Counted from the stretch's first letter, positions 49,196-58,900 are shown. The stretch is DNA of 64,000 bases from Vibrio sp. MEBiC08052 (GCF_001506075.1 NZ_KQ947475.1:3230631-3294630); one strand, 5' to 3'. Numbers and translations are program-made. Notes: generated by a model from the sequence alone, not told the origin.

Positions 49196-49441
49196 ATGTC
49201 TCGTGATGATCCGTGTATTCCTGCCGATGTCGAGACCGTATTCATGGCCAACACATACCGTTTTATTCAGGAGCAGACAACCCGCGATACGAAATTTGTT
49301 TTCGTCGATTACAAAGGCAGCAATGCCCGGGTCTCACCCCAACAGGCGATGAATGAAGTCCGGCAAGCCGGGTTTGAAGTGATCGATTTTGATATCGACG
49401 GTTGCCCCGATCACTATATTCTGACGTTTAAGGCCGGTTAA
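49196..49441 (+). pseudogene. 81-codon fragment, probably 3' end of a SAM-dependent methyltransferase
   Basis: An open frame of 81 codons starts at ATG 49196 and has an in-frame stop just upstream at 49181. The protein (VFMANTYRFI, then VFVDYKG, then AGFEVIDFD and DHYILTFKAG) has the layout of the last strands of a class I SAM methyltransferase; the SAM-binding GxGxG part that should precede it is absent. Its base use resembles the chromosomal genes to the right, while the sequence just upstream is AT-rich cluster leader. I read it as a gene whose 5' part was lost at the edge of the biosynthetic cluster. It could instead be a genuine small unknown protein; the family call is from memory of the fold pattern only. 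Confidence 0.4.
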
Positions 49442-49735
49442 AAACCTGTTCCTGATCGTGCTTCCCCTCGCATTTCAGGCTGATTGAGTGACGAATCATC
49501 ATAAAAATTGCCTTGCCCTTCATACGGTGTAAGCAGTGTTTACAATAGTTGAGGACCGGCAGTCATCAGTGATGAAAGTCGTTATCTGGTTATATATAAA
49601 AGTGGGCTAGCTGGCCAATACCGACAAATGTTATGACGATTATACATAGTACAATGCTAAAGTTTCATTTAAGTCATACAGGTATAAGCGCTAGACTGTC
49701 GCTAGTTTGTCATTACCCTACTTGTGGAGAACTTT
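49442..49735. other. Intergenic region before acuI
   Basis: About 290 bases with no gene that I can support. TACAAT occurs near 49653 on the plus strand and could be a -10 box for acuI, but I find no good -35 at the right distance. No tRNA, repeat or strong hairpin was seen. Confidence 0.3.
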
Positions 49736-50716
49736 ATGTTTAATGCTTTAATCCTTAATCAGGAAGATAAAAAAACATTCGCAACGATAGAACAGATTGA
49801 TGAATCACAACTTCCCGAAGGTGAAGTATTAGTCGCTGTCGATTACTCGTCATTGAACTATAAAGATGGTCTGGCTATCACAGGCAAAGGAAAAATCATC
49901 CGTAATTTTCCGATGGTGCCCGGAATAGATTTAGCAGGGCAAGTTCTCCATTCAGATGATTCTCGCTATCAAGCGGGTGATTCTGTTGTATTAACCGGTT
50001 GGGGTGTCGGAGAAAACCATTGGGGCGGCATGGCACAAAAGGCGAGTCTCAAAGCGGATTGGCTTGTCCCTCTTCCACAAGGTTTGAGTCCGAAACAGGC
50101 CATGATGGTCGGCACAGCCGGCTTTACGGCTATGCTGTGTGTTCAGGCATTGCTCGACGCAGGCATTAAACCAGAAGACGGCAGTATTTTGGTTACCGGT
50201 GCAAGTGGTGGTGTGGGTTCTGTCGCAGTGACACTGTTGTCGCAACTGGGCTACAAAGTGGCAGCGGTGACTGGCCGGGTTGAACAAAATGGCCCCTTAC
50301 TCGAAAAGTTGGGAGCAAGCCAAATTATTGATCGTCATGAATTTGAAGAACCGGCTCGCCCGTTAGAAAAGCAAATCTGGGCCGGTGCTGTCGATACTGT
50401 CGGCAGCAAAGTGCTCGCCAAAGTTCTCTCGCAAATGGATTACAATAGCGCTGTCGCTGTCTGCGGCCTTGCGGGAGGATTTGACCTGCCAACGACGGTG
50501 ATGCCATTTATTTTGCGCAATGTCCGTTTGCAAGGTGTTGATTCCGTGAGCTGTCCACGTGACAGACGGATTGCCGCCTGGGGAAAAATTGCTGAATTAT
50601 TACCGGCGAGTTATTTTGAGCAAGCTTGTACTGAAATTACGTTAAATGAAACCCCTCAATATGCTGAGAAAATCACCAATGGTCAGACAACCGGCCGTGT
50701 CGTGATCAAGCTTTAA
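49736..50716 (+). CDS. acuI: AcuI/YhdH-type acrylyl-CoA reductase / quinone oxidoreductase
   Basis: Zinc-free medium-chain dehydrogenase of 326 residues. It shows the family's substrate-domain stretch LNYKDGLAITGKGKI, PGIDLAG, and the NADPH-binding loop TGASGGVGS near residue 155, followed by TGR about 20 residues on. Family members reduce the toxic electrophile acryloyl-CoA to propionyl-CoA in the cytoplasm. The start is ATG 49736 because GTGGAGAACTTT directly before it supplies GGAG; a GTG at 49724 would put that ribosome-binding site inside the gene. E. coli YhdH begins at the equivalent place. The gene stands alone, followed by a hairpin terminator. It is unrelated to the ER domains of the PKS except through the shared MDR fold. 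Confidence 0.92.
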   Translation: MFNALILNQEDKKTFATIEQIDESQLPEGEVLVAVDYSSLNYKDGLAITGKGKIIRNFPMVPGIDLAGQVLHSDDSRYQAGDSVVLTGWGVGENHWGGMAQKASLKADWLVPLPQGLSPKQAMMVGTAGFTAMLCVQALLDAGIKPEDGSILVTGASGGVGSVAVTLLSQLGYKVAAVTGRVEQNGPLLEKLGASQIIDRHEFEEPARPLEKQIWAGAVDTVGSKVLAKVLSQMDYNSAVAVCGLAGGFDLPTTVMPFILRNVRLQGVDSVSCPRDRRIAAWGKIAELLPASYFEQACTEITLNETPQYAEKITNGQTTGRVVIKL

Positions 50717-50729
50717 ATTTCTATAAAAT

Positions 50730-50748
50730 AAGGCCCATTCAGGGCCTT
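50730..50748 (+). terminator. acuI: Intrinsic-type hairpin after acuI
   Basis: AAGGCCC (50730-50736), a 5-base loop and GGGCCTT (50742-50748) form a perfect 7-bp GC-rich stem 13 bases after the acuI stop. The following sequence (CAATTCTATTG) is only moderately T-rich, so termination may be incomplete. Confidence 0.6.
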
Positions 50749-50776
50749 CAATTCTATTGCATGTTTCTCAACATAA

Positions 50777-50810
50777 ACAATGCCATATCCCATACTGGAT
50801 ATGGCATTGT
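50777..50810 (-). terminator. 14-bp perfect inverted repeat downstream of the porin relic
   Basis: ACAATGCCATATCC (50777-50790) and GGATATGGCATTGT (50797-50810) pair perfectly over 14 bp with a 6-base loop. Read on the minus strand it lies about 70 bases past the porin stop and is followed by TTATGTT, so it probably ended that operon; on the plus strand it could back up the acuI terminator. Confidence 0.55.
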
Positions 50811-50882
50811 GTCAGCCGTCAATTCATCACGCCAAAAGTACTTGCATGATACGTGACATATAAATGCGTAATTATATCAGTG

Positions 50883-52411
<1,529 letters not shown>

Positions 52412-52463
52412 TCAAAGTTATTGTATTGCGAAAAATAGTCACCGGATCAGGAGTACCCGTCGA

Positions 52464-52589
52464 CTAGGGGGTCTTACCATTGTCATTGCGCCTAACAGTT
52501 AAATGTGTTGCATAATGTATTGCGCTAGCCACACTACCAGTGCCACCGACGGTCTCGATGATATCGTTCGCAAGTTGTTCATATGCCAT
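52464..52589 (-). pseudogene. 41-codon relic of a beta-glucoside PTS permease (EIIB start, BglF-like)
   Basis: Starts at ATG 52589 behind AGGA and stops with TAG at 52464. The peptide MAYEQLANDIIETVGG followed by SVASAIHYATHLTV matches the first 30 residues of EIIB domains of beta-glucoside permeases (pattern ANDIIxxVGGxxNVxxxxHCATRLRF). The phosphorylated Cys is Tyr (HYAT instead of HCAT) and the conserved Arg is His, so it was inactive even before truncation. The rest of EIIB, EIIC and EIIA is missing; the porin starts about 60 bases later. Two antiterminator elements lie directly upstream, as expected for a bgl operon. Confidence 0.8.
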
Positions 52590-52636
52590 AACAATGTCCT
52601 ATATGATTAGTTGGGTGTTCAGTGAATTTTGGGCAT

Positions 52637-52711
52637 AAAAAAACTCAGAGCCCCTAGATACAACAACGCATCCAGATTCCCCGAGTTATGCCCTATCAGT
52701 GGTAACAATCC
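52637..52711 (-). promoter_or_regulatory. BglG-type antiterminator (RAT) with overlapping terminator, proximal copy
   Basis: On the minus strand GGATTGTTACCACTGATAGG (52711-52692), continuing GCATAACTC, matches the ribonucleic antiterminator consensus of the bgl/sac/lic family (GGATTGTTAC...GGCAxAACC). It overlaps the 5' arm of a terminator: ACTCGGGG pairs with CTCTGAGT (two G-T wobbles) before a run of seven T (52643-52637). When the cognate BglG-like protein binds the RAT, the terminator cannot form. This copy sits directly before the EIIB stub. Confidence 0.85.
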
Positions 52712-52747
52712 CGAAAAATAACGAAAAAAAACTCAAACTTTAGGTAT

Positions 52748-52823
52748 AAAAAAACCTGACACTTGCCAAACCAAAAAACTTGGGCAAGTAGCCAGGTTAT
52801 GCTCGCTTTCGCGATAACAATCC
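52748..52823 (-). promoter_or_regulatory. BglG-type antiterminator (RAT) with overlapping terminator, distal copy
   Basis: On the minus strand GGATTGTTATCGCGAAAGCG (52823-52804), continuing AGCATAACCT, is a near-perfect RAT. The terminator begins inside it: ACCTG and ACTTGCC on the 5' side pair with GGCAAGT and CAGGT on the 3' side, followed by TTTTTTT (52754-52748). In E. coli-type bgl operons one RAT precedes bglG and the second lies between bglG and bglF. Here only about 36 bases separate the two elements, so the antiterminator gene is gone. Confidence 0.87.
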
Positions 52824-52875
52824 ACTTACAGTAACTGTACTTTCATTTTTGAAATACAGCGTACTGACGGAGAGA

Positions 52876-52905
52876 ACCATAATTTCATAACATATTCTCA
52901 GTCAA
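52876..52905 (-). promoter_or_regulatory. Candidate promoter of the decayed bgl-type operon
   Basis: Minus strand TTGACT (52905-52900) and TATGGT (52881-52876) are 18 bases apart and would start transcription about 45 bases before the distal RAT, the expected layout. A loose CRP-like half-match (TGTAG...TCACA, spacing one base too long) lies further upstream and is not claimed. Confidence 0.4.
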
Positions 52906-53189
52906 CGCGATCAAATATCGATTGTGATTGAGATCTACATTTAATCTTTGAATTGCCCCCAAATAGCGATGTAAATCGCATTTATACCGTATTATAAAAA
53001 CAGAAATAATCTGTTTTATTACCTCGATGATTGTGATGAATCGCATCATTAGGATGCTATAGGAGCTGTAAATCTCCCTTGATTAATGGCACTCATAATT
53101 AGAGTTTTCAGCCTGTTCGTGTTTGGTTAAATATTTCCATGGTGTCAAATTACTCAGTCATCATTTATATTCAATAATCTAAGAATGCG
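52906..53189. other. Intergenic region between bgl relic and guaC terminator
   Basis: No gene is supported. It contains a perfect AT-rich hairpin (AAAACAGA 52997-53004, loop AATAA, TCTGTTTT 53010-53017) and several short AATCGC-containing dyads (for example GCGAT-N4-ATCGC around 52967-52981) that may be operator remnants. These are descriptive only. Confidence 0.35.
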
Positions 53190-53224
53190 ACGTAAACTTG
53201 CGAATCAAGACAGCAAGTTTACGT
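53190..53224 (-). terminator. guaC: Hairpin downstream of guaC
   Basis: ACGTAAACTTGC (53190-53201) and GCAAGTTTACGT (53213-53224) form a perfect 12-bp stem with an 11-base loop, about 55 bases after the guaC stop on the minus strand. The tail in that direction is not T-rich; on the plus strand TTTT overlaps the end of the stem. It probably ends or protects the guaC message. Confidence 0.5.
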
Positions 53225-53278
53225 TTTGACTAAACTGTCTGTGAAAACGAGGTAGAACCCAGTTGTGAATGATTCCCT

Positions 53279-54325
53279 TCACGACTCCTTGCCAAACACG
53301 TTATTCTCTTGTTCCCGAACCCGGATAAATGTGGTGCGCTTGGTGAGTTCTTTCAGGTTGGCGGCTCCGACGTAGGTACAAGTTGAACGGACGCCACCGA
53401 GAATATCCTGAATGGTATCTTCAACACTGCCCCGGTAAGGGAGTAACACGGTTTTGCCTTCTGCGGCGCGATACTGCGCAACGCCTCCGGCATATTTGTC
53501 CATCGCACTTTTCGAGGACATCCCGTAAAATTTTACATAACTTTCCCCGTCTTTGACGACAATATCGCCACCGGATTCTTTGTGTCCGGCCAGCATTCCG
53601 CCGAGCATCACGAAATCGGCACCACCACCGAATGCTTTTGACACATCTCCCGGGCAGGTACAACCACCGTCACCGATAATCTGACCGCCTAAACCGTGAG
53701 CAGCATCAGCACATTCAATAATGGCCGACAATTGCGGATAACCGACACCGGTCTTGACCCGGGTGGTGCAGACTGAACCGGGGCCGATCCCAACTTTGAC
53801 GATATCTGCACCGGCAAGAATCAGTTCTTCAGTCATATCACCGGTCACAACATTGCCGGCCACAATGACTTTGTCCGGTAAGGCGCTGCGGACTCGTGCC
53901 ACAAACGCCACCAAATGCTCCGAATAGCCGTTGGCAATATCGATGCAAACAAACATCAAGTCGTCACTTAAGGCGAGTGTGTCCTGCATTTTGGTAAAAT
54001 CAGCATCGGATGTCCCGGTAGAGACCATCACATGTTTGAGCGTCTCAGCATCCGCAGCCTGCACAAATGCTTGCCACTCTTGTAACGAGTAGTGCTTGTG
54101 AATCGCCGTGATGACATCATATTTCGCCAAAGCCTCAGCCATGCCGAAACTACCGACGGAGTCCATATTGGCAGCAATGACAGGCACACCGGACCATTGA
54201 CGCCCACTATGCTTGAAGGTAAACTCGCGGGTTAAATTAACTTGGGAACGACTTTTCAGAGTAGAACGTTTCGGCCGAAACAATACATCTTTAAAGCCCA
54301 ATTTTAATTCTTGTTCGATACGCAT
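53279..54325 (-). CDS. guaC: GMP reductase
   Basis: Cytoplasmic enzyme of purine salvage that converts GMP to IMP with NADPH. The 348-residue protein has the IMPDH/GMPR barrel signatures: [10 protein letters not shown] near 50, the phosphate-binding [12 protein letters not shown] with the catalytic Cys near 186, GDGGC, and YRGSVEDT. The length matches E. coli GuaC and no CBS domains are present, separating it from IMP dehydrogenase. AAGGAAAAG lies 5-6 bases before ATG. A strong promoter followed at once by an intrinsic terminator sits about 100 bases upstream, suggesting leader control. Confidence 0.97.
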   Translation of the reverse strand: MRIEQELKLGFKDVLFRPKRSTLKSRSQVNLTREFTFKHSGRQWSGVPVIAANMDSVGSFGMAEALAKYDVITAIHKHYSLQEWQAFVQAADAETLKHVMVSTGTSDADFTKMQDTLALSDDLMFVCIDIANGYSEHLVAFVARVRSALPDKVIVAGNVVTGDMTEELILAGADIVKVGIGPGSVCTTRVKTGVGYPQLSAIIECADAAHGLGGQIIGDGGCTCPGDVSKAFGGGADFVMLGGMLAGHKESGGDIVVKDGESYVKFYGMSSKSAMDKYAGGVAQYRAAEGKTVLLPYRGSVEDTIQDILGGVRSTCTYVGAANLKELTKRTTFIRVREQENNVFGKES

Positions 54326-54419
54326 TTATCTTTTCCTTAATTGATTCACCTTGTGCCTCAATTTCGCAGTGCAATGATTCTGACGTTGGTAGACATCAGC
54401 CTCTTTCATTATCGGACAC

Positions 54420-54454
54420 AAAAAAACCGGAGCGTTGGCAGACGCTCCGGTTTT
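54420..54454 (-). terminator. guaC: Intrinsic terminator in the guaC leader
   Basis: On the minus strand AAAACCGGAGCGT (54454-54442), loop CTGCCA, ACGCTCCGGTTTT (54435-54423) and further T to 54420 make a perfect 13-bp stem with a seven-T tract, a textbook intrinsic terminator. It lies between the candidate guaC promoter (54459-54486) and the gene, so transcripts would begin only a few bases before the stem. It may be an attenuator or define a tiny RNA. The stem is symmetric, with TTTT also on the plus side, but no plus-strand gene ends here. Confidence 0.75.
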
Positions 54455-54458
54455 CAAC

Positions 54459-54486
54459 ATTATAGGCATCACTTTATTTCCTGCAA
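54459..54486 (-). promoter_or_regulatory. guaC: Candidate guaC promoter
   Basis: A perfect TATAAT (54464-54459) with TTGCAG (54486-54481) 16 bases upstream on the minus strand. Start of transcription would fall near 54452, at the base of the terminator stem. Confidence 0.5.
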
Positions 54487-54833
54487 GACTGATATTGTGC
54501 TTTTTTTTATGCTACCATCCGGTAGATTACATATCTGTAAAACTGCAAAAGGAATTACTGTTTTACTTTTATAATCAATTAATTACCCTCGAATTCACTG
54601 ACGTCTTTCATGTGTCATTCTTATCGCTATCAAACCATTACATCATTCACATTCACTTTTGTGCGCTCTGTGTAAAAAACATGCAAAACCTCATCATCAA
54701 CGCAGCATATGGCATCCGAATTTGCTACAGTTAGAAAACGCTGGCAGGTTTTCTCCCTCTTTGGCTTTCTCACAACCGCCTCCCAAAAAATAAATACCGA
54801 TAAAATCACCTCAGAGATCGCATGGAGTGCAGG
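54487..54833. other. Intergenic region between guaC promoter and outer-membrane protein gene
   Basis: About 350 bases. Short open frames here show no family resemblance or ribosome-binding sites. No strong repeat was found; CCGGTAG/CTACCATCCGG near 54510-54526 is a minor dyad. Confidence 0.3.
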
Positions 54834-55397
54834 ATGGAATCGACCATTTCTCTGATCATCGCAGTGTTACTCAGTATGATACCTGTTCAGGCGGTTGCCG
54901 GATCGGATACAAACTATTTTTATCAAAGCGCCGGAATCACGAAATCTAGAACCACAAGCTCGGAAGATGCTTGGGTAACACAGTACGGTTATAACTATAA
55001 TCTGACATCAACTATTGGCTTTGATTTAGGTTATGCCAAAAATACTGATCATCCGGACCAAATGGCGTCACTCTCTTCACAGTTTCCTCATCAACCCACG
55101 TTGTATTATCAAGAAGTATTTGGTGGTGCCGTCATTCAGCACACCGTATTCGATGTTGCTTGGATATACGCAAAAGGCGGGTTGAGTTTCACAAGAGCTG
55201 GCAATAATCCGGGGATTACGACATCACTACCAAACATCGAATCGAAAAATATTGCGCCTTATTTCACACTCGGAGCCACAATTCCATCGGGGCTCACCTC
55301 CGGATTAGAACTGAATTTTGAGATTTCTTATCAGGAGCAGGAACCAGACGCGGTCACGAGCCCGGTATTCCTGCTGGGAACCCATTATCGCTTTTGA
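54834..55397 (+). CDS. Small outer-membrane beta-barrel protein, function unknown
   Basis: The product is 187 residues with a signal peptide (MESTISLIIAVLLSMIPVQ, cleavage after AVAG or nearby), then alternating aromatic and polar strands (YQSAGITKSR, WVTQYGYNYNL, TIGFDLGYAK) and a C-terminal Phe (LLGTHYRF), the usual end signature for BamA recognition. The layout fits an 8-stranded OmpA/opacity-like barrel. The ATG at 54834 is chosen because GGAG lies 6 bases before it and the signal peptide starts cleanly; an ATG at 54822 adds four residues. It is a single gene with no operon partner. No specific function can be assigned. Confidence 0.75.
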   Translation: MESTISLIIAVLLSMIPVQAVAGSDTNYFYQSAGITKSRTTSSEDAWVTQYGYNYNLTSTIGFDLGYAKNTDHPDQMASLSSQFPHQPTLYYQEVFGGAVIQHTVFDVAWIYAKGGLSFTRAGNNPGITTSLPNIESKNIAPYFTLGATIPSGLTSGLELNFEISYQEQEPDAVTSPVFLLGTHYRF

Positions 55398-55492
55398 CCG
55401 TGATCGTCATCGTGGCTAACAGATAACAGGTATAGCTTGATGACGGCGATTTTGATTGGATGAGACTGGTATTTTAGTGAGCGACATAGGAT

Positions 55493-56968
55493 TCAGTGGT
55501 TCACTAACTGACGTAAATGAGACAGTAAATCACTGGCAAGCAGCCCTCGCTCACCATACGATTGTGAGTTCTGATCCGCAGCCATACTGTGAATGAGAAC
55601 CCCGAGTTGGGTGGCTTCTACTAAAGGTAGCCCCTGTGCGATGAGTGAAGTGATCACCCCTGTCAGCACATCTCCCATACCGGCACTTGCCATACCTGGA
55701 TTTCCCGCCATACAGACCGAGATCTGCTTGCCGTCATACACCAACGTTCCCGCACCTTTCAGTACCACGACGCCACCATACTGACGATGAAGCGCCTGCA
55801 CACTGGCATACCGATCCGCTTCAATCTCTTCGACCGAGACTTGTAACAGTTGAGCGGCTTCTGCCGGATGTGGCGTAATCACCCGCAATGGATCTTGATT
55901 CGGTTGCTGCATCAAAAAATACAGACCATCGGCATCAACGACTTTCGGTTTTTCAACGCTCCGAACCGCCTGATAGATAGCAAAAGCGGTCTCATCTCGT
56001 CCCAGCCCCGGCCCGGCGGCCAAGACATCACACCATTGTAGCCGTCGTTCAAGTGCCTGCGCTTTATCCCAGCAAGCACTCATCACTTCCGGGGCACTCA
56101 CCAATAGCGGTGTGACATTATGTGGATGACATAAAACCGCAGTCATCCCCGTTCCGCATCTGGCTGCCGCCATCGCTGCCAAGATAATTGCACCACCCAT
56201 ACCGTCATTACCACCAATGAGTAATGCTTTGCCATGCGTGCCTTTATGTGACGTGGCAAAACGTTTGGGTAACATCTGACCCGGCATTTTGGTGTGAATG
56301 GCCATGACCGTCGGATGATTCTGTTGATCAAAAGCATCTTCCACACCCAGACCGGCAAAATGAAGCTCTCCGACATACTCCCGCGCTTTCCCGGTCACTA
56401 ACCCCTGTTTCAGACCAATAAAACTGACGGTATGTTTTGCCACGATCGCTCCGCCAAGGACACTACCGGTATCCCCACATAAACCGGAGGGAATATCAAC
56501 GGCAATCACTGGCTTCATGCTTTGATTGAGCGTCTCAATCAATGAGAGCATTCCCGGCCGAACCATACCACTGAGCCCCGTGCCGAGTAAGGCATCAATC
56601 ACCACATCAACACTATCAGGAACCCGATTTTGAGGCTCTGAGACATTTCCCCCATGGTTTTGCCAATGTTTGTAGGCCATCCGGGCATCACCGGTCAGCG
56701 TCTCGGGATCACCGACTTGCCAGACCGTCACATACAATCCGATCGATTTCGCCAAACTCGCAACAATATAGCCGTCACCACCATTGTTGCCACCACCACA
56801 ACAGATTAACCAGTGCTCAGAACTGGGATATTGGGCCATCCCAATCGCAAAAACCGCCTGTCCGGCACGTTCCATCAGACTGTACATTTCCAGTCCTTTG
56901 GCACTCGCCGCTTTCTGTTCACCAATACGGACCTGTTGGGTCGAATAAAAAACATTCGTCATCGTCAT
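55493..56968 (-). CDS. nnr: Bifunctional NAD(P)H-hydrate epimerase / ADP-dependent dehydratase
   Basis: Metabolite-repair enzyme that epimerises damaged NADHX/NADPHX and dehydrates the S form back to NAD(P)H with ADP. The N-terminal YjeF-N half shows GLEMYSLMERAG, the nucleotide loop GGGNNGGDG and VDIPSG. The C-terminal carbohydrate-kinase-like half shows GTHGKALLIGG, AAGPGLG, VVDADGL, THPxEAA (TPHPAEAAQLL), LKGAGT and NPGMASAGMGDVLTG. A GTG at 57010 would overlap the upstream gene; ATG 56968 begins MTMTNVFYSTQQVR, the place homologues start. It follows the PAS-domain gene closely on the same strand, but the metabolic role is unrelated. E. coli yjeF belongs to the tsaE operon; no tsaE is seen here. 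Confidence 0.93.
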   Translation of the reverse strand: MTMTNVFYSTQQVRIGEQKAASAKGLEMYSLMERAGQAVFAIGMAQYPSSEHWLICCGGGNNGGDGYIVASLAKSIGLYVTVWQVGDPETLTGDARMAYKHWQNHGGNVSEPQNRVPDSVDVVIDALLGTGLSGMVRPGMLSLIETLNQSMKPVIAVDIPSGLCGDTGSVLGGAIVAKHTVSFIGLKQGLVTGKAREYVGELHFAGLGVEDAFDQQNHPTVMAIHTKMPGQMLPKRFATSHKGTHGKALLIGGNDGMGGAIILAAMAAARCGTGMTAVLCHPHNVTPLLVSAPEVMSACWDKAQALERRLQWCDVLAAGPGLGRDETAFAIYQAVRSVEKPKVVDADGLYFLMQQPNQDPLRVITPHPAEAAQLLQVSVEEIEADRYASVQALHRQYGGVVVLKGAGTLVYDGKQISVCMAGNPGMASAGMGDVLTGVITSLIAQGLPLVEATQLGVLIHSMAADQNSQSYGERGLLASDLLSHLRQLVNH

Positions 56969-56999
56969 GGGAGAATTCTTTATCGTTTGAATTGAGAAT

Positions 57000-57440
57000 C
57001 TAACACTCACACCGCTGGGCTATCAGTGCCTCTGCGGTTGCATCCTGAATCGACAGAAAAACCGAATTCACGGCACCGGTCGGTGTTCTCATCGGATTAA
57101 GGGTCACATTCTGATACATAAATTCGCACTGTTGCGTCACGGGACGAACATTACGGCATTTAAATAAATAGGGCCGTTGTTGCCAAGTGATAAAACTACG
57201 ACATCCGAGATGGTAAACAGGTTTCGTTTTTAGTTTGAACCAATCGGGTGGAATTTCAGGAAAAACCTCAAACAACGTCCGACCAATCACTTCGTGTGGT
57301 TGTTTACCGCTGTGGTGGGTCATAAAACCGTTCCAGACCTGAATTTTATAGTTTTTATCAATCACGATCAGTCCGAGATCAACGTTTTGAACCATATCCA
57401 CCATCCAGTGGAACTGTTCAAATTCAGCAGGCAGACTCAT
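57000..57440 (-). CDS. PAS-domain protein, partner of the REC-CheC regulator
   Basis: A 146-residue soluble protein made of a single PAS domain: LGLIVIDKNYKIQVWNGFM, then GRTLFEVFPEIP, and a closing PMRTPTGAVNSVFLSIQDAT typical of the last PAS strands. There is no HTH, kinase, GGDEF or HAMP output domain. It begins two bases after the stop of the REC-CheC gene, with GGAGG inside that gene's end, so the two are co-expressed and probably form a signalling pair. The several Cys residues (for example C98, C107) could bind a cofactor, but that is not shown. Sensory input unknown. Confidence 0.82.
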   Translation of the reverse strand: MSLPAEFEQFHWMVDMVQNVDLGLIVIDKNYKIQVWNGFMTHHSGKQPHEVIGRTLFEVFPEIPPDWFKLKTKPVYHLGCRSFITWQQRPYLFKCRNVRPVTQQCEFMYQNVTLNPMRTPTGAVNSVFLSIQDATAEALIAQRCEC

Positions 57441-57442
57441 GA

Positions 57443-58447
57443 CTAAAAATCCTCCATCAGGTAGGCCAGTTTATTGTCCAAGAGCGGTAGAGACTCATCG
57501 ACAAACATAAAGAGCAGATCACAACGAATGGCGGTGCTTTCAATGTTGTAACTGACCTCAAAAGTCATCGTTTTCTGGAACGAACCCGCTGTCGATCGGA
57601 TCACGGATTCAATCGGAATATGTTGCCCGAGTAATACGGGAGAACTTTGGAAAAAACGAATCTCGGCCTGTTCACCAAGCCCATTCAAAAAAGAGCCTAC
57701 CAAGATGTTGGACACATCCATCAAGAGTTCGATCTCTTCAAGATCATCACTTTCCGCCGGGATATTCATCAGTCGCTTCAGTTCAGAGACACTGGAATCA
57801 CTTAAAAGCACCAATGCTTCGCCGGCGATCCCTTCCCCACTGAATCCCTGACAAACCCCTGAGACCTGATCATTATCGACTAAATCTCGCAGTGCCATGT
57901 GGAGTTCACTGACTTCAAAGATATTGACATTGGGCAGCGGCAATTCGACAAAAACATCAAAATAACGCGCGAGGGCATCGGCAGCCCGCCCAATGGACAC
58001 ATTGGCGACTTCCATGTAAATATCGCGCCGTTTCAGGATCGGATATTCGATCCGACTGGGGGTCACAACCGTCGGCTGGGTGGGAGGCTCAATTAACTCA
58101 CTGAGCACTTTTTTCAGTGCATCCGCTGCAATCGGTTTCTGGATAAACGCTTTGGCTCCCAGACCAAGCACACGTTCTTGCGCTTTGGGCTGAATATCAC
58201 CGGAAACAACGATGACCGGCGTCTGGTAACCCGCTTCCTGCATCGCTTCCAAGGTGTCGAAACCATCCAGCTCTGGCATCGTTAAATCTAAAAACATCAA
58301 CTGAAACGACTGTTGTTTAAGCTGCTCCAACGCATCTAAGCCGTGAACCGCAAAATGCACCTCGGCATTCAGGAAGGCTGGTAATGATCTCGCAATCTGC
58401 TTTCTTGCCAATGCTGAGTCATCACATATTAATACTGAAAACGCCAT
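57443..58447 (-). CDS. Response regulator with REC and CheC-like phosphatase domain
   Basis: Residues 1-120 are a CheY-like receiver (DD at 9-10, phospho-acceptor D54 in FLDLTMPELDG, VVSGD, Lys in FIQKP). After a linker, residues 140-334 match the CheC/CheX/FliY phosphatase fold. One centre reads DIYMEVAN then Pro exactly 23 residues after the Asn, fitting the [DS]x3Ex2Nx22P consensus. The second reads ELLMDVSN then Pro at the same spacing, with Glu replaced by Asp. Such proteins are thought to adjust phospho-CheY or their own receiver. AAAAAGG precedes the start. Co-transcribed with the PAS gene downstream. No chemotaxis genes lie nearby in the window. Confidence 0.88.
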   Translation of the reverse strand: MAFSVLICDDSALARKQIARSLPAFLNAEVHFAVHGLDALEQLKQQSFQLMFLDLTMPELDGFDTLEAMQEAGYQTPVIVVSGDIQPKAQERVLGLGAKAFIQKPIAADALKKVLSELIEPPTQPTVVTPSRIEYPILKRRDIYMEVANVSIGRAADALARYFDVFVELPLPNVNIFEVSELHMALRDLVDNDQVSGVCQGFSGEGIAGEALVLLSDSSVSELKRLMNIPAESDDLEEIELLMDVSNILVGSFLNGLGEQAEIRFFQSSPVLLGQHIPIESVIRSTAGSFQKTMTFEVSYNIESTAIRCDLLFMFVDESLPLLDNKLAYLMEDF

Positions 58448-58553
58448 AATCGGCCTTACCTTTTTCTTTCATCATTCAAAGTGTATACGGGAATTCAACA
58501 TCTACAGACACAAAGCGATAAAGAACGAACAAATCTTTATGCGTTTTGTGACC

Positions 58554-58805
58554 TTACGACGCGACTTGCACTGTCGGCCATAATGTCAGAGTGACAATCC
58601 GCAGTAGTACCGCTAACACAACCAATGCCACGCCAAAACGATAATGACGATACTCTTCAATCGTCATTGGAATACGTTTAAAGAACATTGTAGCAACGCC
58701 ACGCCAATCCTGACTTCTTTTACCGTAACGAATCATACTCATCACAATCAGAATGATTCCCAGGGTCAGCAGTGATTTTTCCAGCCAAAAGAGTGTAACG
58801 ACCAT
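58554..58805 (-). CDS. Small inner-membrane protein, two TM segments, unknown
   Basis: An 83-residue product beginning MVVTLFWLEKSLL with AGGGA about 6 bases before ATG 58805; a start at 58883 would add a poorly hydrophobic 26-residue stretch and lacks a ribosome-binding site. Two hydrophobic segments (about residues 10-27 and 58-78) flank a basic central part (RYGKRSQDWRGVATMFFKRIP), so both ends probably face the periplasm or the loop is cytoplasmic by the positive-inside rule. I do not recognise the family. Confidence 0.65.
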   Translation of the reverse strand: MVVTLFWLEKSLLTLGIILIVMSMIRYGKRSQDWRGVATMFFKRIPMTIEEYRHYRFGVALVVLAVLLRIVTLTLWPTVQVAS

Positions 58806-58900
58806 GTTGGATCCCTTGTCGGATGTGAAAGGTAGCGAAAACGAAATACGACAGAAATAGGGGCAATGTTTTGTATCCTTCACACTGCCTTTTTTTCAAC

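Noticed and set aside
57000..57010. nnr start at GTG 57010
   Set aside because: It overlaps the PAS gene, and the added 14 residues are not family-like; ATG 56968 fits homologues.
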